From Hymenolepis diminuta (taxonomy: Eukaryota > Platyhelminthes > Cestoda > Cyclophyllidea > Hymenolepididae), in assembly GCA_900708905.1 (NCBI GenBank), contig CAADRB010000087.1, forward strand, positions 105,081 to 169,080: a DNA stretch of 64,000 nt, read 5' to 3'. The position numbers were made by a program, and so were the translations under genes. The notes under the pieces were generated by a model. The model made no database searches. It was not told the origin of the DNA and worked only from the letters and a program-made list of their open reading frames with translations. This document shows, one piece after another, positions 35,726-46,954 of this stretch (position 1 is the stretch's first letter; each line of letters starts with the position of its first letter).

Positions 35726-38700
35726 CTAGTTGAAAAGAAAACAAGGGATAAATTCATACCCTGGAGGACGACCAGGCCTTCGGGCTGGAGAAGCAGTTCC
35801 GGACACAAAGATGTCGTCAGGTTTCCTTCGTTTCGCTGCTGAAGCTCCTGCGAATTGCTGAGTGCCTGGATCTACAGTTACATTAAAACAAATTGCTTGT
35901 CAGAAAATTCAAACCCCCGATCTATTTAAAGGAGCTCATCCTTTTTTATTCTAGATGAATGTCTCAATTTCAGCGTTTGCAAAATAGTTTAATGATTTGT
36001 ATTAATCATAATAATACATTACCAATTAAATGTAGCTTCAGTAAGCCCTGCTGTGCCAAAATAAATGTTAACTTTCTGCAAAAGATCCGAATTAAAAACA
36101 AATCGATCAATCAGATTTGGAGATGATTTCACCTAGAGAACAAGGGCACAAATGCTGAAATTTGAACTGCATAGCATGAGGCAGTAAATTTTATTGTAGT
36201 AATTGGTCAGTTGACCCTTTATTAAATTACTGCACATCAGGAGGAAGGCTTAAATCAAATGACGGCCCACTATCGAGAAAATAAATGTAGTTATTTAGGA
36301 ATGGATATGGGATACGTAATTGGCTGACTGGATGACCTATATCGACAATAGTGGATGAGTTTCCCAATCTCTTCTTTTTATTGATAAAAAAGCAAAAAAA
36401 AACCATTTTCTAGTTAGATCAAGTCACGAACAGACGTTTTCTAATTATAGTATTAGATAAAGCCTTTACATTCGAAAGGGGAAAAAATGAAATAGACCTA
36501 CCAAGTGTATCCTCGGGCCTCGGCCGCCTAGGTCTACCCCGACCTCGTCCTGTGGGTCCGACGGCTCCTGATGTGAGATTCTGATTTGTCCCGCCACCTA
36601 GCGCATGATGATCTGTTGAATCGGGATCCAGACTCGTTCGATAGGCCTGCAGTGATGCCCACTCCTCGCCCATTGTGGCGTTTGGAAAGGCCTAATAGTG
36701 CAAAGAAAAGAATATTATTGCCGAACTGCGATATGCAGATTCAAACTCGATATTCTCAACAAATCAATAAACCGGAGAATAAGGAAGAACTGGTGAGATT
36801 TGGTGCTTCATTGGGAAACATATAAACCTTTGAATCTACTTATGTATGGTCAATGCAGACTAAACTGTCACTAAAATGCTGCTTGGAAGAAGTCAAACAG
36901 ATACTGCGAGTGAAACATTGATTCGCCATAGGCACACTCATCGCAGTACTGAACATGAATCCATCTTAAGCGAAATAAATTAACTTTGTCGAATTGAAGT
37001 AAATAAAATAACCACTTATTAACAATATTAAGAGGAGTGTTAAAACGAACTTTGTAGGTATAATTGGAGAGGCTTCGTTTATCTTGAGACAGGAGTTTGT
37101 TCGAGAACTCCGCCACAATTTCTAGGAAAAGAAGCCCACTGGGTGCAGCCACAGAACTAGTACTACTACTGCTACTGGGTCCACCAGCGGGCTTCGTCGA
37201 TAGGACAAACTGAATTCCATCGAAATGGAAGGAGACCATAGCTTCTCGAATTTTGATAAGATCCAAGCCGAAACTTAGGTTCAGACGGCGTGCTAACTCG
37301 CGCAAGGATTGAAATCCTTCGGTACTGCGTTCCACAAGATTCACTTGACTAGCAGCCTGAAGTTCACCAAATCCAAGCTGCAAGCAGTAGACAAGCATCT
37401 TGGCAGTTTGAGTGCGATTGATTTCCCTCAGCTTGCCCAAGGTGGACTTCATGATATCACCGAATTCACCGTGAAAGTGAATGTAGTGCCGGTAGAGTGG
37501 GGCGGCAGATTTGATGGGGAGTATGTTGTACACAATTAACTTGCAGAAACCGGCCAGCTGAATTCGCCTCTCGTGTAGGGCCTCAAACTTTACATTCTCA
37601 TCTTCCTCTTCCTAAAAAGGAGAAAGGAGTATATTAAGCATTTTCACCGACTTCACCAGTGATAAGTAGCTGGTAATCTGAGCGATACTTCGAAAAAAGA
37701 ATTTGTCAATATTGTAAGTGAGACTGAAAGCAACTTACATCAACAAACACAAAGGTTTCCAGGAACCGAATTAATCCCGCTTCCATTGCTGGATTTGGGA
37801 TATAAGCCAAAGACTTGATACTCGGTTCCGTGGAAACAAGATGCCTTGAAAAGGCGATCAGAAGATCACAGACCGAAAGATAGGCTTCAGCTGCAATCCT
37901 CTTGTCCTCGAATATCATCCATTTTGTGCATTGGGCCATGTATTCGTCCAACATCACACGCAACTCGTCCACCTCAGACTAAAAAAAGAAATGGGGTAAA
38001 CTAAAATCTCAAAATAGAGCTGACCTGATTTTGATTACTGTAAAATTAGAACATCTAAAGATCAGCTAAAATAACTCCCAAGCGTCCTCCAACATTCACT
38101 TTGGGTCGAGGGGTAGCACCATGGAATCGCCTTGGTGAGAAACTCGAATTCGGCCATTTCATCATTCGCCAGACTTACCAATACGATTCACCATTTTGCT
38201 TACTGGATGCGCACCAATAAGCATCGAACCCGTAACCTCTGATTTCGCAGATGAGCACATTAACTGCCCTAAAACTATGTGTTTGGCATAACCAACTTCT
38301 CAAATCAATCTGCTGAACAACCAGCTCTGGACACCGCGAGAACAATGGATAAAGTAAATGTTCTATTCTCTAGCCAGATTTAAACTTTAAAATGTAGACC
38401 TTTTGCGCAGCTGCAGCTCACATGCATCAAGTAATAATCATTTACTTCTATTTCTACCTTAAACTCGAAGCATAATACTAATTTACAACCGAATGTCTTA
38501 GGAAAACTGGAGATAAAAACTTGGTAAAATAGATAAAAGTAGACGGATATATGAATTAATAATTCATACAAGGCAAGGCTCATTCGATTTATATTTTTCC
38601 CTTCTGCTTTCCTCCCATCTTGAATCTCCGCACTGCCATTCTAGAATATCTTCTATTTTTAGATGTCTTCCATGATGAAAAATATAATAAAAACGGTTAC

Positions 38701-41700
38701 ATACTTGTGGAGGATCAGGCTCGCTGACATGGGCCAGACGCCAAAGGAGGGATTTCGCACAACAAGCTATAGCTTGTGCAATAATTTCAGGCGTGGCTTC
38801 ATTTGGAGCACTAGAGACAATTTTGAGTAGACTCTTCCAGAGATCAAGACCATTGAGGTCATGACAGCAGTAGAATGCATAGATGCGTTTCAAAGCGGCA
38901 ACAAGGTGAAATTCGTCGTCAGCATCTGGCTCGTCACCTTGTTCGTTGAAGTAGGAGAGAAAGGCACGGCGGTAAAGGTCAGTGAGACGGTCGAGTAGGG
39001 TGGCACGGACAGTCTGACAATTAGCTGCGATACTCAAATCATCCTGACACAAGACTTCGTACACTCGAGAACAGGCCAGTAGGGTCTCGGGATCAGTGTG
39101 TCGCTCTACTATTCGCTGTAGGTATAAAAAGGAGGGTAAAACGTATCATAAATGTCATATAATTATAGAAACAAATATGCACAGTCGAATAAAGGAACTT
39201 GAAGTATCAATTAGGCAATTTCTACTTAAAAATGAAAATGCTATGGGGTGTACACATGCATTTAATTTGAACCAAGGTATGAACGACTACGATTGTATAC
39301 CTTAATACTACTGAATCCAGAAAAACTGATACCTAATTTAGCTTCCAAATGTTAATGAGACGATGGAATTCTTCTTTACTACTGATCGAGACGACCTTTA
39401 GCATTGCAACTTTCAACCCCGTTTATGGAAGCATTTCCGAACACTTATCTTAGGTAGAAGCGGCATCATGAAATCACTCTAATGAAGATCATTCATTCTG
39501 TCACCCCTTTTATCAATCAACCAGACTAAGCCAATGCGGTTAGCCATTCCGCTCACTGAAAAGTACTTAACCACTACACAACCGGCGCATATGGCGCTGT
39601 ACAATGTTCGGAAAGCACTAAATTTCATAAACCAACTTTTAATAGTCATTAAACAAAACAGTTCTGTAGAATCGCAGGTTGAATGTTATTACAGTAGAGA
39701 GAATAGTGCGATTTTAACCCAACTTTCACTTAGGCAAGGCCAATAGCATCATTCAGACTTCCGAATTTATTGACATAAGCAGATAGATACACACTATAAG
39801 ATTATTTGTTGAAAATACTCATGACCTAAATGTTGCATAAAGATGCACAAAAATTTTATACCAAAGTGTCCTTAATATTGACCAGAATGAGGTTTCAAAA
39901 GATAGACACAGATTGAGCCGCATTTATATAGTAATAAATTTTTAAGGTTATTCCAAACTCGACTTATTAAAATTTCAAATTTGAAAAAAGAATCAGTCTT
40001 GAAGAAAAATTTCCCGAAGAACTGCCACTTCGTTATCAACGTTCTTAATCGCAAGACTTCAAAAAATTTCGAAAACTTGTATGCTGAGACTAGCAACAGA
40101 ATTAACATTGCGTACTTACTTCAATACACTGAAGAAGGAGATCCAGTTGTCGTTGGTGGCGTCCAGTGGTGTATATTTCCAGATCCATGTAGCGGGGAAT
40201 TTGTAAGAGGGTGGTGGCTCGTTCGGCAGATTCACCAAAACGAGTGAGAAGGGGGTGCAGAGCGGGGATCATGGCCTCAGTCATTCGGGCTCGCGCTTCG
40301 GCCAGGGCTTTCGCCTCGCGAGCTGAGAGAACACCACCTCGACCGACGCGAGGTATAGCAGCCTCACCGGCACCCAAGACCACTGCCGAAGAGGAATGAT
40401 ATCCAGACTAGCAAGAGAAGAATAAAATATGATAAGTTAAACTGATTTGCACCTGCTTAGGAGTTTAGACTATATCAATCAACATCTTAAACTCCAAACA
40501 TCGGAATGACGCCGTCACCTAATTTTTTAACTTGTTCAATTTGGGGCGCACACTTTATTCAACCATCAGGCGATTGTGAAAATACAAATTAATGGAAACA
40601 CTAGTCCTTGAAAGGTGACACCGAATGCGAATTTCACATAACAGCCTTCAAAACTAAGCTTTAACCGACCTAAATGCTCTCAAATATCTCAAATCAGGAA
40701 GTTCTGAGTGAAAAAAGACACACCTCGAGTATCAGAAAAATCTTTACTCTTCAGCCTGCATCTTAGCTATAACTTGCTATTAACTTTCTGCCATTATATT
40801 ATATTAACTCTGCTACTTTCCAATTTATTGACGTCTACAATATAAGTCCAACAAGAATATTCCCTTACGTTGGTGACTCATTCTCCCACCAAGTCTACAG
40901 ATAAACCTACTCGACTCAAATAGCTTTTCGAAACCAAAAAGACCCATCGAATCACTTCAACAGCTTCTGAAGAGTTTGATAATAGTAATGGAATAACATT
41001 GATGTTTCGTATAAACATCATCCTAAAATTAATGAAAGTATGTGAGCTGACCTACATGTTTTCCCAAATGATCATTGAGCTTACATTAATTTGACCCGAA
41101 AATGCCCTCACGACCATTTCTACTACCGATGCTCCTATTGTTGAAGGGAAAAATCGGCAGTAGAAAGGCGTGAGATCACTGTCAAAAGCGTATGAATGTG
41201 ATTTACCCAAAATGAAAGATGCACAGCAGATTAACTGCGAGCTAATTATCAAATGCGATACGGCTGAAATTTGATCGAAAAAGAGCACTTTGTGGAGAAA
41301 GCCAAGACTGTGATTGACATAGGAATGTTGAATATGCCAGAGAAATTTTGGTATTTAAATTAACTTATGAAAATAACTTTATATAAAGTCAGATAGTGTG
41401 ACAACCACTGCATCAATATCGCACAAAATTTCTAAAGCAAATGCCCATCCAAATAAAACCCCGTTGAGTTCGAAAGCGACTTGTTGATGTGTGGCGCATG
41501 GAATGAGGACTTTGGACAGTCAAATTTGGATTCCAAATTAACTGGTTAAGTTTAACATTTAAAAGATAACACTTTACCTAACAAGAAAATCAGGTGGTCA
41601 GAACTGATCTAATCTCTTCAGAAATGTCTTAGGAAAGTCGAATTTTCTAATCCTAATCAGAAGTGACGCAAAGCAATCTCTGACGTATCAATCAATTGCG

Positions 41701-44700
41701 TTTCTATAGGGTGTAGAGTACAAATATGAACGAATATAAAAGCGAAAAGCTACTTTGTTTTTAAGACACTTTAAAACTTCCTAACAGTGATAAAGAAGAC
41801 AAGTGTTGCACAATTGCATCGATAAATCGATTTTAAACCAAGTAAGGTACTTAGTTTAAAAGTACAAACATCTGTTTTAAATGCCTGTCATTTGTTGGGC
41901 ACATTTATATCAATTAATCCATTGCACTCACATTTTAGGCTTTAAAATGTTTGATATCAACCGCAGAAACCTTAAACTTTCCACAAAAACAATAATAATA
42001 ATAATGAAATTAAATGATTAACATAACTTTGGTTTACCCATTTAGTTATTCCACTACATGACCCGATCATTCAACTATAAAGGAGGACACTGAGCAGGTG
42101 TTACCCATTTGTGATGATAAATCGATTTCACCTCCGCAAAACACGCTTGGAACTTATCTCTATGCTCAAAACTGGAAAAAAAAAAACCCCGCAGGTGTTT
42201 CACATCTGCATCGATTTATCAATTGCACTCAAAAAAACACTCGTTAGCAAATAATCAATGTTCAAATCACCTGCTCGAAAGATTAAGTGCAAAGTAAAAT
42301 ATTCTGCCTTAACTCACCTGACGACCAACCGGACTTTCTCCAGTGGCTGCTTGTTGCACACAGCATACCATAATCTCAATTAGACTGCTTTCTTGATTTG
42401 AATCCAACGGTTCCTCATTTTTTCCGGGTTCTTCAATCAACAGATCAATCATTGCCTCCCAATCGCGAAGCATCGGTGCAATCTCCCACAAACTATCCAC
42501 CAAGTACGTGGCATGTTCATGGAGTTCACTCTCGATGAAAAATTGCACCAAATCACGAATAAGAGGGGTGTTTTCACTCCTCTTTTTGCCCTTCTTTGTC
42601 CTCGTGATCGGTGCATTTGCATCAACCTCAAAGAGTTTGAGAGTTAGGAATTCACCAGCTGCTTGAGCTAGCGGTCTGTGAGTACAGTAAACCAACTCGT
42701 AGATGTTTTCACAATCTTTGTCCTCCAATTTAGACTCCGAGTGTCTAAAAGAAAGATGAATATAAATCATAATATTTAGTTTAGATCACGAGACACCGAG
42801 AATAGTCCAATTTTACTCACTTAAGAATACAGGAGACAACTTTAACAGCTTGAACAGCAACATCCAGTTCCTTATCCAGAGTCATATCCACCAATCTTTG
42901 TTTAAAACGGGAGGTAAAGAGGCACAAATTCGATACATAGTTCGGATCGTCGTAAAGAGGTTGTAGAGCACGGAGACATTGGAGTCGAACTTCCCCGACC
43001 CTGTCATAAAGAGTCCAACCAATGTATTTAAGGTAACTGTCATCCAGAAACATAGCAGGATATCGTCTCATCCAAACTCCAATCTCAGCGATACAGATAG
43101 CACGAATTTCGGGTTGGCTGTCTCGATAGCGATGGATAAAGACTCCCTTAAAAAGCATGACTAACATATCTTTAACCTCCTTCATGTTTTCTTCTAGCTC
43201 CTGACGACGAGTCATTAGGACTTCTAACCGATCACTGACAGCCGAACCGGAACGACGGCTTGTTGTCGCTGAGTTGCCACTACGAGAGCGTTCGGACTCG
43301 TACTGACGTTGGGTGTTGTCACGATTGATGCTGACGTTTAGAGCGACGTCTACAAGGGCTGTCATCATTTTCATTGCTGCCAGGGTACTCGTATGACGAA
43401 ATGCTCGGACCTAAGTCAGGAGAAAAAAAGATTACATAATCACCGGAAGAGATAGTTAATTTGGACTTTAAGGTACACTCGTACAGCTTGCGGTACATTT
43501 TCCTTGTTTATGCATAATATGTTATCCGTCTAAATTATGGTATTGACGCTAAAAAATGCTAAATCTCACAATACCTCAGACGAGGTAAGACCTAATTATC
43601 AAGCTTAGGCATGCAATGTCATATCAAGTTCATAATGGATCACTGAAATGAACTGGAAAATCAAATGACCTCCCTTAGAATATAATCGGAAGCCCGTCAA
43701 AATGATCAAAATAGATATCTCCACGTCAAAGTTACCTTTCAAACGCTATCGTTCTTCAAAAAAGCCTTTACCCAATTGCCTTCATTCTCTTTCAATTTAC
43801 TCCGATCTATATAAATGTCTACCTAGTCAAGATAAGGGTAAACAGAAGAAAACATTAACAGGATTGGGATTTGACTGAAAAGATATCCTATAAAAAGCGG
43901 CGAATTATCTTGTAATGGAGAAAATTAAGGATACAGGGAAGTATCGGCAATAGATTTTAGTGAATAAAGTATGTGATAATTACAATTGATCTTTGTGAGA
44001 GGCATTGAGGAAAGTGAAATATTCAAAAGAACTATTCGAAAGATTGGAAATCCTACAATAACTGGTTTTATAACCTATACACCCCTTTACATGAGTACTA
44101 ATTAATTGCTTTAATTAATCCAAGGTTTTAAAACTTACAGGGGAGTCTGAGAGACCAGTAAGAAGGGAACCAATTTGCTCAACCATGCACTGATCATAAA
44201 TGATACTGTACTGACACTGACGAATGAGGACCTGGATGAACTCCATGAAGTTTGTTCTGAATCTACGCCACATTTGGCTCGATTGAACCAACGGATATTC
44301 GCCCGAGTCCTCATCAAACTCCTCAGTCATACGCTTGATAATTTCTGTGTGACTGAGACTGTTGTACATATCCAGTGACACCTTCCCCTTGCATCCCGAA
44401 CAGGAGATGAAAAATTGAACTAATTCCAACATGGCAGGAGCCCGATTTGTCTTGTACTGCTCTATCCAGTCGTCAACTAGGGTTTGGGGAGACGCACGGC
44501 CGGAACGAATCGCTCCGAATAGGGTATGTTCTTCATCGTCCGGGATTGCCCCTCGACCATCTAAGAGACACAAAACAAATAATAATATGTAAAGATGATA
44601 TAAAATGACAAAATTATATACATACCACTATCGGCTTGGGGATAAAGAGCCGGACGACCTCGCTTCCTTTTAACAGGAGTTGGGGTAACATTCTGAGGAA

Positions 44701-45132
44701 CATCCTTCGGGCCATTTAGGGATTCACCAACATTGGGATATGAGGGTTGTTGTGGGACAGAATTGGTGGGGGTAGTAGAGTTGAATTTTTCGGTAATCGG
44801 CAAAGCAGCATAGTACGACTGTGTCATTTCCACCTCTTCACGATTTTGAGGGGAATGATTATGCGCAAATTGGGAGTAGTACTGCTGATTAGAGGGGTGA
44901 TAACCGGAATGGGAATTATCCGTCTGATTATAAATTCCAACTGGGATATCAGTGACGGATTGTGCATGATGACCGGTCATTGAGTTAAAGTCTTAAAAAA
45001 TGCAATTGAGAATAACAATAATGTACCTGTAGCATTCATTGGACGCTGCAATTGTTGCTCCTGAGAGTTTTGTCCAAGAAAATGCTGATCAGAAGAGTTT
45101 GAATGCGATGACTGTTGTGGATACTGATTCAT
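35635..45132 (-). CDS. STAG: Cohesin subunit SA / STAG (stromalin)
   Basis: HEAT-repeat subunit of cohesin that binds RAD21 and loads or retains cohesin on DNA in the nucleus. Exons in order: 45132-45027, 44991-44626, 44560-44139, 43410-42821, 42744-42318, 40407-40120, 39115-38705, 37978-37739, 37611-about 37051, 36691-36502, 35871-35760, and probably 35725-35635. Length is about 1267 aa (human STAG1 1258). An AT-hook (KRKRGRP, residues 143-149) lies in the Gln/Asn/Ser-rich N-terminus, as in human STAG1. The STAG domain follows ([30 protein letters not shown]). The stromalin conservative domain spans about 384-470 ([38 protein letters not shown]). HEAT regions follow ([61 protein letters not shown]). 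The C-terminal tail differs from human and carries AT-hook-like RGRGRPRRP and RRPGRPP. The exon 9 donor and the last exon are uncertain. Confidence 0.9.
35760..35871 (-). CDS. STAG: STAG exon 11: basic tail
   Basis: Residues 1201-1237. [20 protein letters not shown], then [10 protein letters not shown]. The NLS-like AKRRKP and AT-hook-like RRPGRPP fit a nuclear chromatin protein. Acceptor tgtag, donor gtatga. Confidence 0.78.
36502..36691 (-). CDS. STAG: STAG exon 10: C-terminal AT-hook-like tail
   Basis: Residues 1138-1200. [13 protein letters not shown] aligns with human EDVWLPLMSYRNSL. A Gly/Asn-rich stretch and [17 protein letters not shown] follow. Acceptor attag, donor gtaggt. Confidence 0.85.
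37051..37611 (-). CDS. STAG: STAG exon 9
   Basis: Residues 951-1137. Begins [20 protein letters not shown], then [44 protein letters not shown] and [14 protein letters not shown]. The 3' end is uncertain. I take AAA|gttcgt at 37051 because it keeps phase 0 with exon 10, but this donor is weak and a small extra exon between 36.85 and 37.05 kb is possible. Confidence 0.85.
37739..37978 (-). CDS. STAG: STAG exon 8
   Basis: Residues 871-950. Contains [20 protein letters not shown] and [13 protein letters not shown] (human ILCDILMIFSHQIM and LLSFILDHVFIEQ). Acceptor tttttag, donor gtaagt. Confidence 0.9.
38070..38275 (-). mobile_element. tRNA-derived SINE-like repeat (best copy)
   Basis: Minus-strand element in STAG intron 7. 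A tRNA-like head carries an A-box-like ggcagttaatgtgctc and an exact-looking B box ggttcgatgc at 38230-38221. The body includes ggtaagtctggcgaatga and gaattcgagttt, then ctaccc and a tail with ttggaggacgcttgggag. The body aligns by eye with the 60.05 kb copy, which shares ggttaagtctggctaat and gaattggagttt. No poly(A) tail or target duplication is evident. Confidence 0.65.
38705..39115 (-). CDS. STAG: STAG exon 7
   Basis: Residues 734-870. Contains [53 protein letters not shown] and [18 protein letters not shown]. Human has EEPDEDDAYQVLSTLKR and HALQCTHYVILWQLAKITE. Confidence 0.9.
40120..40407 (-). CDS. STAG: STAG exon 6
   Basis: Residues 638-733. An Ala/Gly/Ser-rich loop, then [40 protein letters not shown] and [12 protein letters not shown] (human NLLQIPQYFDLEIYSTGR). 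Acceptor ctag, donor gtaagt. Confidence 0.9.
42318..42744 (-). CDS. STAG: STAG exon 5: HEAT region
   Basis: Residues 495-637. Contains [20 protein letters not shown], a basic loop ([11 protein letters not shown]), [20 protein letters not shown] and [15 protein letters not shown]. Acceptor ttttag, donor gtgagt. Confidence 0.92.
42821..43410 (-). CDS. STAG: STAG exon 4: stromalin conservative domain
   Basis: Residues 299-494. It opens with [20 protein letters not shown], includes [15 protein letters not shown], a Ser-rich insert ([15 protein letters not shown]), then the SCD and [20 protein letters not shown]. Acceptor acttag, donor gtgagt. Confidence 0.93.
44139..44560 (-). CDS. STAG: STAG exon 3: STAG domain
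   Basis: Residues 158-298. Contains [42 protein letters not shown] and [13 protein letters not shown], very close to human. Acceptor tcttag, donor gtaagt. Confidence 0.92.
44626..44991 (-). CDS. STAG: STAG exon 2: disordered N-terminus with AT-hook
   Basis: Residues 36-157. A Tyr/Gln/Asn/Ser-rich region ends with [15 protein letters not shown], nearly the same AT-hook core as human STAG1 (KRKRGRPGRPP). Donor gtatgt. Confidence 0.85.
45027..45132 (-). CDS. STAG: STAG exon 1: start
   Basis: Residues 1-35, [18 protein letters not shown] and a Gln-rich stretch. Donor gtacat. The intron to exon 2 is only 35 bp. The N-terminal start is chosen as the first ATG of a frame that joins exon 2 in phase; an upstream exon is possible. 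Confidence 0.7.
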
Positions 45133-46954
45133 AATCTAAGAGCAAAACATCTACGCTAAACTCAGATTCAAAAATAATTCCGAAAAGAAAACTGAATCTA
45201 ATTTAAAGTCATTAGCGTATACAGATTTTTAACTACCCGTTGAGAAATTAAATAACTGAAGATGCATCTAATAGCATATAAATAGTGCATGAAAAAATTA
45301 ATTATGCGCAGGCCAAAATAAACAGGAGGGACATAATAACGCTAGGTTAAACATTATTGAGGAAATAAGGCCAACTCCAAAAGATAATAATTTCCCATGT
45401 TAGAGCCGAAAATCAATTACCTAAGAGGTGTCTTTAAAGATAATTAGCATACAAAAATATACGAATTTACCACTTGTAAGTCTACGTCCAAGGACGCTGC
45501 CATATTAACTAATTTCAATAACACTAGCTGGTGGTGTGTTAAAACAAATCCTAAAATTTATTCAGATACATTTCGCTTATTAGATCAAAAATCATAAAAA
45601 TACATGCTTAAAAAGTCTAAAACATTATAATTCTTTTGAAATTTACGATAAATACGTTATTATAAGCGCACTGTAGGATATCATAAACCAAATCTCTTAT
45701 ATTTTTACAGAAAAGCATACTATAAAAATAAATAGCAAATAGGACACTTGTTTTGCTTTAATAATTAAAAATGACTTCAAATATTTGTCCACAGTCGCTA
45801 TATGAAAAGTGAAAATATTAATTTATTTGTTCAAGTTCCGCAATACGAGAAATACGACATTACTCACTTTAGCTATATATTTGTTCAAATTGTAGGAACA
45901 AAGTAATTCTCTATCCTATTATGTCACCATAATTTTTGAACCAAACGCAGTTTTTCTATAACTTTGTAATTTAATTCTTGTTTAAAAATGTGCTATGTGG
46001 GTAATTTTGTATTTATTCAATTTTGCTATGAATAAACTTTTGGAGAAATTTTTATGAACTCCGAGTAATAGTCTAATGACGGATTCTTCCTGAAAATTCA
46101 AACTGCAAGTTTAAATTATTGCTTTTATGGTAACTGATGTGCTTAGGTATTTCGTAATAGTTCGTAATAGTGTATGACACAAATATTCAGTAGGTCATGT
46201 TTATTGGAGCAAAGACCGTTCGTAATTATAATTCTAGTATTATAAAATCAGCATAAAATGACCATATGCGATTGATTTCTTGACTCAGAATGCTTCCATA
46301 TAAGGCGCAATTAAATTGAAATTGGAGTTGGTTAAAACGTAAAATTTATAAAGTTAAAATGAATACCTGTTAATGGTTAAATGTTTTTATCAGCAAACGG
46401 AAGTTAAATGCATAAATATTTGATCCAGTTTACTTACATAGTTCATCAATTAGGATTGCAGATTATTCTTGCTAAGTTGCTTTATTGTTAAGTTTAAGCG
46501 AAAAAATGCCAACCACTTAACTTGAGTTTATCACGAACTATTTTTATTAATGCTTCAAAATTAAAATATGTTATACACATTTTTTGTAGCTTATTTTAAA
46601 CACAACTATAAAAAGTTGAAAAAATCAGTATAAATTTGCGGAACCTTTACTGGCATCAGATATTTTATGATATTTCATTCAAAATAAGACGTGGTCTTTT
46701 ACACTATAAACCGTAGTAAAAAATCAATATTAATTAAAAAACTATAGAAATTTTAGGCAATTATCGAATCAATTTAACACTAGAGCTTTTATTAGAAGCT
46801 ATTTACTTTTGTTTTATTAGGTTAACTTGTATAATTTTCATCTACTGTTGGCTTGGACCGCATACTTAAATGTCTTAGAATGTGTCTTTCCTCCGACCAG
46901 AGTTGTGATGTCATGTTATAGTATCGGAGATTAAACATTTATATCTTATGCACG
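45133..46954. promoter_or_regulatory. Divergent intergenic region STAG / FNDC3
   Basis: About 1.8 kb of very AT-rich sequence between two head-to-head start codons. Both promoters must lie here unless 5' exons overlap. I see no clear TATA box at a fixed distance, no CpG-rich segment and no other gene. A short tandem duplication (ttcgtaatag twice) lies near 46149-46168. Confidence 0.55.

Noticed and set aside
38221..38275. Possible functional tRNA gene
   Set aside because: A- and B-box-like sequences are present, but no intact cloverleaf or anticodon arm is evident. The same head recurs elsewhere with a non-tRNA body, so a SINE is the better reading.
40211..40399. Ala/Arg-rich plus-strand frame
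   Set aside because: It is the antisense shadow of STAG exon 6, whose own frame matches the family.
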